Source: Bog-473 sp963804055
GTDB lineage: Bacteria; Actinomycetota; Acidimicrobiia; Acidimicrobiales; RAAP-2
DNA length: 64,000 bases
NCBI GenBank assembly: GCA_963804055.1
Contig: CAWDOU010000001.1
Coordinates: 496,001 to 560,000 of the forward strand
Direction: 5' to 3'
Shown piece after piece: positions 1 to 7,447 of this stretch. The notes below the pieces were generated by a model. The model ran no database searches, was not told the DNA's origin, and saw only the letters and a list, made by a program, of their open reading frames with translations. Position 1 is the stretch's first letter. Every line of letters starts with the position of its first letter. Made by a program: the position numbers and the translations under genes.

Positions 1-315
1 GACGTAACCGAGGAGTTCGGACCTAGTGAATGTCCGGTTGGGGAACGCGGAGGTGTTCTCGTCGAACGGTCGTGGCGGTTCCCACGGCTCGAACTCGGCC
101 GTGAGGTCGTAGTCGAGCGTCGACAGGGCGTGGTACCCGAGGAACCAGGGTGCCGATCCGTGCAATCCCCCGAGAGCTGTGGGCCCCGTGGGCGCCTCGT
201 CCGGCCACAGATCCGTCTCCCACAGGTCGTCGGGGCAATCAGTGAGGGCCGCCTCCATCAGCCTCAGCGCACTTTCGAAGTTGCTGGCCATGCTCCGCAC
301 GAACGGGTTCGTCAC
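1..315 (-). CDS. DinB-like superfamily protein (3' end cut by window edge)
   Basis: Reading leftwards from a GTG at 315, 105 codons are open to the window edge, so the C-terminus is missing. The N-terminal part has the helical layout and the Trp/Phe-rich HGSAPWFLGYHALSTLDY stretch typical of DinB/DinB_2 four-helix-bundle proteins, in which helix-borne histidines bind a metal. AGGA lies about 8 nt before the GTG. The gene follows the CMD-family gene by 65 bp in the same direction, so they may be co-transcribed. Family members include thiol-dependent transferases and many unknowns, and no substrate can be assigned from half a protein. Confidence 0.7.
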   Translation of the reverse strand, partial: MTNPFVRSMASNFESALRLMEAALTDCPDDLWETDLWPDEAPTGPTALGGLHGSAPWFLGYHALSTLDYDLTAEFEPWEPPRPFDENTSAFPNRTFTRSELLGYV

Positions 316-380
316 GCCGTACGTCCTAGCGCAAGGCGAGGGAACTGGGAAGCGACCGCCGCCATTCGCGAGCGGGCGTT

Positions 381-1214
381 TCAAGCCAAGGGCGTGACAG
401 GGCTGACGTCGTAGCGCAGTTCCCCGGTCGACGCGTCGATGTCGTAGTACTCGACGCCGGTCTCCACCTGCGGGCCGTCCACGTCGAGGGCCACGGCGAT
501 CTTGTTGGCGGCATTGCGGACGATGTCGAGGATCAGCTCCGTTGCGGCCGCGGGGCCCAGCGCGTGCACGACCTGCTCGCCGAGCCCGGGAGGCCACTGC
601 ATCGGCTGCCACACAAAAGCATCGACGACCTGGAGGGCCTGGGCCTGGGCATCGGAGATACCGCTCGGATCGGCGTCATCGAACAGATCACTCCGACCGG
701 CCTGGTCGATGGCACTCACGCTCCTGCGGGACTGGCAGAGCCGGCAGTCGTGCGCCCTCGCCCCGCGGAGCCTGACCAGTTCGGAGGTCACCGGATCGAG
801 GGCTGAGAGCTTGGCCACCTCGAGGAGGAATCGTTCGTGGGCCGCCCAGGGATCCGTCCCCGCCGGCGTCGGCATCGGACGCCATTCGTCGCCGAACATC
901 TCGCGCCAGGCGGCACCGGCGCGCATCGTCATGTCCTCGGTCCACACGGCCAGCACGAACGCCGGGGCACCGGCACCGAGTTCGGCCAGCCCGGCTGCCC
1001 GGACATCGGTGGTCACGGATGCCACATCGACGACCATCTGTCCGGCGAAGACCGCCGCGCCGGATCTCGGCGCGGGAGGAGCGGCCGGGTCGAGGCTCGC
1101 TCGAACGACGGCGCGGGCCAGCTCCGCGACGTCGCTCGGCGTGTTCGAGGCGACTGCGTCGATCAATGCGTCCCAGGCAGCGAAGGCCGCGGACGCTTGA
1201 TCTCGGGCGATCAC
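381..1214 (-). CDS. Carboxymuconolactone decarboxylase / AhpD-like family protein
   Basis: This is a 277-residue all-helical protein. Around residues 155-165 it has an HDCRLCQSRRS stretch, i.e. a C-x2-C pair at the start of a helix followed by a conserved arginine region, as in AhpD-like peroxidase-fold proteins. Such proteins use the CxxC pair as a redox or peroxidatic centre, or occur as decarboxylase homologues. The length (about 280) suggests two tandem CMD-like halves rather than the single about 150-residue unit. The start ATG at 1214 is the first in the frame. It heads a likely two-gene unit with the DinB-like gene. The family assignment is reasonable; the exact reaction is not known. 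Confidence 0.75.
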   Translation of the reverse strand: MIARDQASAAFAAWDALIDAVASNTPSDVAELARAVVRASLDPAAPPAPRSGAAVFAGQMVVDVASVTTDVRAAGLAELGAGAPAFVLAVWTEDMTMRAGAAWREMFGDEWRPMPTPAGTDPWAAHERFLLEVAKLSALDPVTSELVRLRGARAHDCRLCQSRRSVSAIDQAGRSDLFDDADPSGISDAQAQALQVVDAFVWQPMQWPPGLGEQVVHALGPAAATELILDIVRNAANKIAVALDVDGPQVETGVEYYDIDASTGELRYDVSPVTPLA

Positions 1215-1575
1215 GTTTCGACACTACCGGTCATGTGGCGGACTGATCGGCGGGGCGGCGAGGCACAGCCCTACGGGTCGCCGGGGTAGGTGGTCGTGGT
1301 CGGGGTCGGGGCATGCCCCGTCGTCTCTTGAGCGTTTTGGAAGCCCTGCGCGGTCCGACAACCCTTCGCCTAATGGGAGGCCGATGCGACGCCATGCGGG
1401 ACGGTGCTGCAGTCGTACCCCGTTGAGATCACCGCCCGGTCCCAGCCCTGCTCATGGGGCTTCGACGGACCCGATGACCCGCAGCCCGTGAGACTCAGAG
1501 AGGCACGCCGTCGGAGGTACGAAGAATCATTCAAGAGGCCTTGTCGTCACTGGGCCGCCCTTCGATGGGTGATTC
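1215..1575. other. 361-bp intergenic region
   Basis: No convincing gene is present; the open frames here have arginine-rich, non-protein-like composition. It lies upstream of the CMD-family gene (transcribed left) and downstream of the lipoprotein gene. It contains a perfect 14-bp palindrome CGGGGCATGCCCCG at 1307-1320, about 95 bp before the CMD start, which could be an operator or a short hairpin. Confidence 0.4.
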
Positions 1576-2064
1576 TCAGCCGAAGTCCCCGTACGTCACG
1601 ACGCAGCGGGTGGGTTTCAGGTCGTCCACTTGCTCAATCGGCGCGACGAGGTGCCAGGTCGTCTGGCCGACCGAGACCCCTTCGTCGTTGTCGCCGACCT
1701 CCACGTGGTGATGCCCGAAGACGGTCTTTGAAGTCAGGACGCTGACCTGCAGCTGCAGCGCACCCACTTGTTGTCCGCCGACCACCGGCAGTGCCGCCGG
1801 GGGACTGATTCTTCCCGTGGCCACGACCTGTGTGCCGGACGCATTGAGCGTGCACCTGGTGGAGCGCAGGTGTCCGATGGACGCGCTCACCGAAGTCGGC
1901 AGGCTTCTCCCGGGCGAGGATGCGCTCGGTGAGCAGGCGGACGTGGCTACGGCAACGAGGAGGAGGCCGGCGCCGATCGCCGCCGGGAACCTCCCGGCGA
2001 CACGCCGACGGCTCGCCTGCAGTGGCGACGACTGGGCCCTTCGGGGCATTTTCACAGTATGCAC
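1576..2064 (-). CDS. Putative secreted lipoprotein of unknown function
   Basis: The protein has 162 residues. A basic N-terminus (about residues 1-26) is followed by a hydrophobic stretch AAIGAGLLLVAVATSAC and a Ser/Pro-rich spacer, which reads as a lipoprotein signal peptide with the lipid-bearing cysteine near residue 44. The -3 position is Thr rather than Leu, so the lipobox is imperfect. The mature part (about 115 residues) is beta-rich with two cysteines and contains the unusual run FGHHHVEVGDNDEG. I do not recognise a family. An internal ATG at codon 6 (MPRRAQ) is an equally good start. It lies alone between a 361-bp gap and the end of the methyltransferase-Nudix gene. Confidence 0.65.
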   Translation of the reverse strand: MHTVKMPRRAQSSPLQASRRRVAGRFPAAIGAGLLLVAVATSACSPSASSPGRSLPTSVSASIGHLRSTRCTLNASGTQVVATGRISPPAALPVVGGQQVGALQLQVSVLTSKTVFGHHHVEVGDNDEGVSVGQTTWHLVAPIEQVDDLKPTRCVVTYGDFG

Positions 2065-2133
2065 CTCGGCACCGATGGCTGCCCCCGCTCCCGCTACCGT
2101 TCCCGCTTCATGTTCGTTCGGGCGTGGTGTCGC

Positions 2134-2166
2134 CTACTGCTCCTCCCGAACCGAGAGGAGCAGTAG
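2134..2166 (-). terminator. 12-bp perfect hairpin overlapping a stop codon
   Basis: CTACTGCTCCTC at 2134-2145 is exactly complementary to GAGGAGCAGTAG at 2155-2166, with a 9-nt loop. The distal arm includes the TAG stop of the methyltransferase-Nudix gene. No T-run follows, so it could be a Rho-type or stability hairpin rather than a classical intrinsic terminator. Confidence 0.5.
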
Positions 2167-3360
2167 CGGGACAGGGGTGCCACCGAGTTCGCGTGCGATG
2201 GGGACCCAGTCGAGGCCAACCATCCGTGGGCAGTCGCACGGGAGATCGTCGGTACCGAGGCGGGGTTCGTCCGGCTCGACCTCGACATCGAACACTGCCG
2301 TCCATCCGGATGGGTAGGGAGTGTCGCACTGGTGCCGCCACGACGTGCACTGGAGCCCGACCTCTTCGCGCACCTCTCGCACCAGGGCCGCTTCCACGTC
2401 CTCGCCCGGCTCGATCCCCCCGCCCGGCAAAGTCCAGTAGTCGTCGCCGTCATGGCGCCCGGTCTTGCCGAGTCCCCGTTCGTGCACCATGAGGACGCGA
2501 TCGCCACGGCGGATGATCGCGGCGACCCGGAGGCGATCCATTCTCCATGGTGCCATACGTGCCTGCACCGTTCCTCGAGGCTGCGCGGGGTCGCCGTCCT
2601 CCCTGTGGGCTCGGATCCAGAACCGCTGCGACGCCACCCGGATCGGCCCCTCGGGCAGGCGGAGGAGGGCCTCCCGATAGGCGGGGACCGTGAAGCCGGG
2701 AACGGCCCAGGGGACGGAGCGCAGGTACCAGGCCAGGGCACCGATGTCGGCGAAGACCGTTGTCGCGGTCCCCACTTCGGCCCCGTCGATGGTCAGACCC
2801 GCGCCCCGCAGTTGCGCCGCGACCACGTCGGGCTCGAGCTCATCGACCCCGGGAGGCTCCGTTCCCAGCAGCTCGTGGAACTGCCGGGAGCCCGAGTGCG
2901 CCTGCTGGGTGAGGAAGACGCCTCCGGGGCGCAGCACGCGGGCCACCTCGTGTGCGCGGAAGCTCTCGTGACGGTTGGAGACCAGATCGAAGGCTCCGTT
3001 GCGGAACGGCAGCCGGCCCGTCGGGTCCGTTGGCTCTTGACCTTGGTTGTCCGGCGCGCCCTCGGTCCACACGACCGGAACGCCCGCAGTGGCGAGGCGG
3101 GCGGACGCGACCCGGACATTCGGCGGCCAGCTCTCGGTCGCGACGGTGAAGGTCGCCCGGACGCGCAGCGACGACAGCCATTCACCACCACCTGTCCCCA
3201 TGTCCAGCATGGTGGAGGAGCGTGCCGCCGCGCCTGCGACGATCTCCGCGAAGTCCCACGGCGGCGGCTCCGCCACCAGGCGGTCGCCCAACCTCGAGAA
3301 GTCCCATCCCTCGAACGCCGTGGTCTCGGCTTCGGCCAGCAGTTCGTCGGGACCGGCCAT
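2134..3360 (-). CDS. Fusion of SAM-dependent methyltransferase and Nudix hydrolase domains
   Basis: One uninterrupted 408-residue frame carries two enzyme domains. Residues about 1-262 form a class I methyltransferase: motif I MLDMGTGGGEW at 51-61, then post-I acid and LRPGGVFL strand signals. Residues about 274-408 form a Nudix hydrolase with a complete Nudix box at about 313-336 (G-x5-E-x7-REVxEExGL). The linker is short and Arg/Pro-rich. Nudix domains cleave nucleoside diphosphates linked to another group; the methylated substrate is unknown. The ATG at 3360 is preferred over an upstream start at 3423 because it begins 8 bp after the stop of the upstream membrane-protein gene. That spacing suggests co-transcription. 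The two domains are usually separate proteins, so the fusion is noteworthy. Confidence 0.85.
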   Translation of the reverse strand: MAGPDELLAEAETTAFEGWDFSRLGDRLVAEPPPWDFAEIVAGAAARSSTMLDMGTGGGEWLSSLRVRATFTVATESWPPNVRVASARLATAGVPVVWTEGAPDNQGQEPTDPTGRLPFRNGAFDLVSNRHESFRAHEVARVLRPGGVFLTQQAHSGSRQFHELLGTEPPGVDELEPDVVAAQLRGAGLTIDGAEVGTATTVFADIGALAWYLRSVPWAVPGFTVPAYREALLRLPEGPIRVASQRFWIRAHREDGDPAQPRGTVQARMAPWRMDRLRVAAIIRRGDRVLMVHERGLGKTGRHDGDDYWTLPGGGIEPGEDVEAALVREVREEVGLQCTSWRHQCDTPYPSGWTAVFDVEVEPDEPRLGTDDLPCDCPRMVGLDWVPIARELGGTPVPLLLLSVREEQ

Positions 3361-3368
3361 GGGAGTCG

Positions 3369-4982
3369 TCAACCCCGGCGACGAGGACTGTCGATCGCCA
3401 CCTTCTTGACCACCGATGACCAACTGTCATCGGTCATGGTCACGTGCACAATCGGGGACGGCCCGCTGGGTGGATACGTCAGTCCACTGAATTCCGTGAA
3501 GTAGGGCTGCATCTGCGGCGTGTAACCGTCCGCCGTCAGCTGCCAGAGGAGAGCCTGGCCGTACTGGTACTCGACCCAGTTCACCGGAGAGGAGCCGGTC
3601 GTCAGCGGCGGGGTCGGTGAGAACCGGAGCGCGACGGTCCCCGGCGGAAGCTTGTCCGCGACCGTCCGGACGATGGCGCCGACCTGCAGGCCCTCCTCGG
3701 GATTCACCGGGTCCACCGAGGACTGGGACGGGAGCTTCCAGATTCCTGCGAGGAGGAGGAGGACCAGGGCTCCGACGAGACCGCCCGCCACGAGCGCCGG
3801 CGTCGGACGGCGTCCCGCTGCGACCGCGTGACGCGACCAGGCCCGTACCGTCTCGACCACCGCCCACGCCACGACGAGCCACCAGAGGGTGGCGACCACC
3901 CAGAGCATCTCGACGAGCCACGGCAGGGAGCCCAGGTTGGCGCGCGGGACCGACGCGAAATCGACCACGACGCATCCCGAGCAGATCAGGCTGATGGTCG
4001 CCAGGGCCGCGAGATCCTTCCTCTTGGAGAGGACGGCACCGACCGCGATCAGCGCGATCACCAGGAGGACGACGATGCCGGCCACCGCGGGCTTCGATCC
4101 GAGACTGGTGAAGGAACTGTTGGGGTCGTACTGGCGGACCGGGAGCGGACCGGGCCAGATGATCCCCCCGAGATTGCGCAGGCCATATTCCAGCCCCATC
4201 GATGCTTGACGCCGGGCCTGGAGAAGGCCGGTCATATTGCCGAACGATCCGAAGGCCTCCTGGAGGAGCGGTGCGAGCCAACAGAGGACGCCCACTCCCA
4301 CGCCGACCGGGAGCCAGCGCAGGCGTCTCGGCCGCCCGGAGTGCCAGATCCCGAGCAGTGGGGTGATGACCACGAGCGCCACGACGATCGACGCGTAGAA
4401 CAGCTGCGCCTGGGCCGTCACCGAGGCAGTGAAGACCAGGACCGGCCACCACCCGAACGACCCGAGCGCGACGGCCCAGGCGAGGACGATCGACACCAGC
4501 AGGAACACCAGGCCGAAATTGGCGTTCCAGAGCTGGTGGCCGAAGACCGACGGCACCGTCCACGCCAGGTCGGCGACCGCCAGAGCGACGAGGACACAGG
4601 CGAACCAGCGGCGGACGGACCACATCGCCTCGATGGCGAACGAGAGCACGGCCCCGAGAATGAGCGCCGAGCCCCAGAGCGCGCCCTGGGCGTGGTCGAT
4701 ATGGACCGGGACGCTGAGCAACGCGAACTGGAGCGGCCCGAGGTCGTAGAGGATGTGACCGGGGATCTGGGCGTCGGAATGCATGCCCACCAATGGCGGA
4801 TGGAGCGAGAGGACCTGGTAGGCGCGCAGCGTGATGGTTGCGTCGTCGCCCAGGAGCGGCCGCCACCCTCGGGCCATCTCGACGATCGTGGGGACCAGCA
4901 CAATGGTCCAGACCACCACGTGGCTACCGATTCGAGCGATCCGATCGAGCCGCTCCAGGCCCCAGTTCACCACCGGCCGCAT
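3369..4982 (-). CDS. Polytopic membrane protein, glycosyltransferase (GT-C)-like
   Basis: The protein has 537 residues with about ten or more hydrophobic segments spread from residue 20 to about 425, then a soluble C-terminal domain of about 110 residues. After the first membrane helix comes an acidic loop with GDDATITLRAY, the position where GT-C glycosyltransferases carry their catalytic aspartates. On this basis it may transfer sugars from a polyprenyl-phosphate donor on the outer face of the membrane. No family-specific motif confirms that, so the function stays tentative. GTGAAAGG directly abuts the ATG, an unusually close ribosome site. The methyltransferase-Nudix gene follows after 8 bp, and the LLM oxidoreductase gene is divergent across about 100 bp. 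Confidence 0.7.
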   Translation of the reverse strand: MRPVVNWGLERLDRIARIGSHVVVWTIVLVPTIVEMARGWRPLLGDDATITLRAYQVLSLHPPLVGMHSDAQIPGHILYDLGPLQFALLSVPVHIDHAQGALWGSALILGAVLSFAIEAMWSVRRWFACVLVALAVADLAWTVPSVFGHQLWNANFGLVFLLVSIVLAWAVALGSFGWWPVLVFTASVTAQAQLFYASIVVALVVITPLLGIWHSGRPRRLRWLPVGVGVGVLCWLAPLLQEAFGSFGNMTGLLQARRQASMGLEYGLRNLGGIIWPGPLPVRQYDPNSSFTSLGSKPAVAGIVVLLVIALIAVGAVLSKRKDLAALATISLICSGCVVVDFASVPRANLGSLPWLVEMLWVVATLWWLVVAWAVVETVRAWSRHAVAAGRRPTPALVAGGLVGALVLLLLAGIWKLPSQSSVDPVNPEEGLQVGAIVRTVADKLPPGTVALRFSPTPPLTTGSSPVNWVEYQYGQALLWQLTADGYTPQMQPYFTEFSGLTYPPSGPSPIVHVTMTDDSWSSVVKKVAIDSPRRRG

Positions 4983-5080
4983 CCTTTCACATCGCCGATT
5001 CGAGGCCGGGTCTCCCTGGCGCGCTCGTCACGGCCGCCGTGGCGAGGAACAAGGGCGTCCTGCACGGTGTTGGTACGACC

Positions 5081-6100
5081 GTGAAGAGCATCGGGTTTCT
5101 CTCGTTCGGCCACTGGACGCCCTCGCCACAGTCACAGACCCGGTCGGCATCGGACGCCCTGCTGCAGTCGATCGACCTCGCCGTCGCCGCCGAGGAGCTC
5201 GGCGCTGACGGGGCGTACTACCGCGTGCACCACTTCGCCAACCAGCTGGCGTCGCCCTTCCCTCTGTTGGCCGCGGTCGGCGCCAAGACCAGCACCATCG
5301 AGATCGGGACCGCCGTCATCGACATGCGGTACGAGAACCCGCTCTCCATGGCCGAGGATGCCGGTGCGGCCGACCTCATCGCGGGCGGGCGCCTGCAGCT
5401 CGGCATCAGCCGCGGGTCACCCGAGCAGGTCATTGAGGGTTACCGCTACTTCGGCTACGTCCCCGGCGAGGGCATGGACCAGGCGGACATGGCCCGCGAG
5501 CACACCCGCGTCTTCCTCGAGGTCATCAGGGGCGAGGGTTTCGCCGAGCCCAATCCGCGGCCGATGTTTCCCAACCCGCCCGGGCTCCTTCGGGTGGAGC
5601 CGCATTCCGCGGGCTTGCGCGAGCGGATCTGGTGGGGTGCTGGGACGCGCAAGACCGCCGAGTGGACCGCCGAGCAGGGGATGAACCTCATGAGCTCCAC
5701 GCTGCTGAGCGAGGACACCGGCGTGCCGTTCCACCAGCTGCAGGCGGAGCAGATCGAGCGGTTCCGTAAGGCGTGGGCCGACGCCGGCCACGACCGCGAC
5801 CCGCGCGTCTCGGTCAGCCGCAGCATCTTTCCGATCGTCAGCGACCTCGACCGTCGGTACTTCGGCGCCGAGGACAGGTCGGAGGACCAGGTCGGGTACA
5901 TCGACGGCGGTATCGCGCGCTTCGGCAAGACCTATGCGGGAGAGCCCGCGGCCCTCGTCGAGCAACTGGCCGCAGACGAGGCGATCGCCGCCGCCGACAC
6001 GCTGCTGTTGACGATCCCGAATCAGCTCGGCGTCGACTACTGCGCCCATGTGGTGGAGTCGATCCTGCGCGACGTCGCTCCCGCGCTCGGTTGGCGCTGA
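5081..6100 (+). CDS. LLM-class flavin-dependent oxidoreductase
   Basis: The protein has 339 residues with the (beta/alpha)8 luciferase-like pattern. It begins VKSIGFLSFGHW, has AAEELGADGAYYRVHHF near residue 35 and the conserved LQLGISRGSPEQ segment near 110. Members use FMN or coenzyme F420; actinobacteria commonly have F420 forms, but the sequence alone does not decide. I chose the GTG at 5081 because the protein then starts one residue before the first beta strand. GTG 5039 would add 14 unsupported residues, and the frame further upstream is antisense to the membrane-protein gene. It is convergent with the marR gene. Confidence 0.85.
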   Translation: MKSIGFLSFGHWTPSPQSQTRSASDALLQSIDLAVAAEELGADGAYYRVHHFANQLASPFPLLAAVGAKTSTIEIGTAVIDMRYENPLSMAEDAGAADLIAGGRLQLGISRGSPEQVIEGYRYFGYVPGEGMDQADMAREHTRVFLEVIRGEGFAEPNPRPMFPNPPGLLRVEPHSAGLRERIWWGAGTRKTAEWTAEQGMNLMSSTLLSEDTGVPFHQLQAEQIERFRKAWADAGHDRDPRVSVSRSIFPIVSDLDRRYFGAEDRSEDQVGYIDGGIARFGKTYAGEPAALVEQLAADEAIAAADTLLLTIPNQLGVDYCAHVVESILRDVAPALGWR

Positions 6101-6142
6101 GCGGCGCCGACGCACTCTCGCGGGGGAGTCGCGTTGGCGGCG

Positions 6143-6703
6143 TCAGCAGCCGGCGTCGAGGACCTTGACCAGCGCCGCCTCCAGGGCGGCCCTGTCGCCG
6201 CGGCCGAGGTGGGCCACCAGGTGGCGGTCGATCCCGTCGATGTGGGCGGCGACGGCCCGCTCGAGCACCGTCTGCCCCTCCGGCGTCAGCACGACGTAAA
6301 TGCTCCGTCGATCGCTCGGGCAGGCCTCCCGTGCCACGAGTCCCGCCTCGACCATGCGGTCGACCAGGCGGGTCACACCACCGGTCGTCAGCGCCACGTC
6401 GGCGCTCAGCTTGGACATCGTGAGCCGGCTCTGGGGGGCGCCCCCGACGTGGATCAGCACGTCGAAGAAGACCAGGGGGATCCCGACGTTCTCCTCGAGC
6501 TCCCGCCCGAGGGAGTCGGTCAACCGGCGATGCGTGCGGACGATCAGCCCCATGAGGCGGATGCGGTCGTCATCGATCTGGCCCAGGAGGCCGCAGGTGC
6601 CCCCCGGCTGCTCCATCTCCCCGGGCGCGTCGGCACCGCCACCGGGGTGTACATCTCCCCGGTCCTGGTCACCGCCCTTCTCCGAGATGGTCGCCGTTCC
6701 CAT
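6143..6703 (-). CDS. MarR family transcriptional regulator
   Basis: The protein has 186 residues. A Gly/Asp-rich N-terminal tail of about 45 residues precedes a MarR-type winged helix: dimer helices IRLMGLIVRTHRRL, recognition region KLSADVALTTGGVTRLVDRMVEAGLV, and wing CPSDRRSIYVVLTPEG. It is transcribed away from yceI, and the 33-bp inverted repeat in the shared promoter region is the obvious binding site. It therefore probably represses yceI and itself. GAAAGG lies a few bases before the ATG. The ligand is unknown. Confidence 0.85.
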   Translation of the reverse strand: MGTATISEKGGDQDRGDVHPGGGADAPGEMEQPGGTCGLLGQIDDDRIRLMGLIVRTHRRLTDSLGRELEENVGIPLVFFDVLIHVGGAPQSRLTMSKLSADVALTTGGVTRLVDRMVEAGLVAREACPSDRRSIYVVLTPEGQTVLERAVAAHIDGIDRHLVAHLGRGDRAALEAALVKVLDAGC

Positions 6704-6748
6704 GTCGCCTTTCTCAAGTCTCCCCGAAAATCGTCCCGATGCCTACTC

Positions 6749-6785
6749 TATCTGATTGACAAGTATCTGTATAGTCAGATATAAT
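6749..6785 (+). promoter_or_regulatory. yceI promoter with overlapping MarR-type operator
   Basis: A consensus promoter, TTGACA (6756-6761) and TATAAT (6780-6785) with an 18-bp spacer, is unusually perfect for such GC-rich DNA. It is bracketed by a 7-bp inverted repeat TATCTGA (6749-6755) / TCAGATA (6775-6781). A third TATCTG copy lies at 6764-6769. Protein bound to the repeat would cover both promoter boxes. Confidence 0.75.
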
Positions 6786-6824
6786 AGTGACAACGAAACG
6801 CAGTCCGACCAAGGAGATCACGCA

Positions 6825-7388
6825 ATGAGCACCACGACCAGCACCGCAACCCTTCCGAAGGCAGGGACCTACACCGTCGACCCGCTTCACACCGAGGTCG
6901 GATTCGTCGCCCGCCACCTGGTCGGGACGAAGGTCCGGGGCCGCTTCACCGAGGTGGAGGGCACCTTCACGGTGGCCGAGAACCCCGAGGACTCCACCCT
7001 GGAGGCCACGGTCCAGGCCGCCAGCATCCACACCAACCAGGCGCAGCGTGACGAGCACCTGCGCACCAACGACTTCCTGGACGTCCCCAACCACCCGACG
7101 CTGCACCTCGTCAGCACGGGCCTGAAGCGGGTCGACGACGCCAACTGGATCCTGAGCACGGACCTGACGATCAGGGGCGTCACCAAGCCGGTCGACTTCG
7201 ACCTCGAGTTCCTGGGCGAGGGCCCGTCCATGCAGGAGGGCAAGACGGTCGTGGCCTTCTCGGCCAGCGCCACCATCGACCGCCGCGACTTCGGCGTCAG
7301 CTTCAACCACTCGCTGCTCGACGGCAGCGTCGTGGTGGGCAACAAGGTCGTGATCGAGATCGAGACGGAGGCCGCCCTGGCCGACTGA
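6825..7388 (+). CDS. YceI family lipocalin-like protein
   Basis: The protein has 187 residues. The YceI beta-barrel signature is clear: TYTVDPLHTEVGFVARHL near the start, then TVQAASIHTNQAQRDEHLRTNDF, LTIRGVTKPVDF and a C-terminal DRRDFGVSFN segment. The fold binds polyisoprenoid or other amphiphilic ligands in a barrel. No signal peptide is seen, so this copy is probably cytoplasmic. The ATG at 6825 follows AAGGAG at a good distance; the longer frame from 6756 would start inside the promoter. It is divergent from, and probably controlled by, the marR gene. Confidence 0.9.
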   Translation: MSTTTSTATLPKAGTYTVDPLHTEVGFVARHLVGTKVRGRFTEVEGTFTVAENPEDSTLEATVQAASIHTNQAQRDEHLRTNDFLDVPNHPTLHLVSTGLKRVDDANWILSTDLTIRGVTKPVDFDLEFLGEGPSMQEGKTVVAFSASATIDRRDFGVSFNHSLLDGSVVVGNKVVIEIETEAALAD

Positions 7389-7396
7389 CCGATCAC

Positions 7397-7429
7397 GCGA
7401 GGTGCGGCCCCGAACGGGGCCGGCCTCGC
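7397..7429 (+). terminator. GC-rich hairpin after yceI
   Basis: Nested inverted repeats CGGCCCC (7405-7411) / GGGGCCG (7416-7422) with a GAAC loop, and an outer GCGAGG (7397-7402) / CCTCGC (7424-7429), form a long stem. No T-run follows. It begins 8 bp after the yceI stop and ends before the -10 box of the kinase gene. Confidence 0.55.
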
Positions 7430-7447
7430 TCGATACGCTGACTCGCC

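Noticed and set aside
1404..1745. Possible gene on the plus strand in the 361-bp gap
   Set aside because: Arg-rich translation, no ribosome site or conserved pattern, and it overlaps the lipoprotein gene on the other strand.
4838..5080. N-terminal extension of the LLM oxidoreductase to 4838
   Set aside because: The upstream part is antisense to the membrane-protein gene and unlike the family; the fold starts at 5081.
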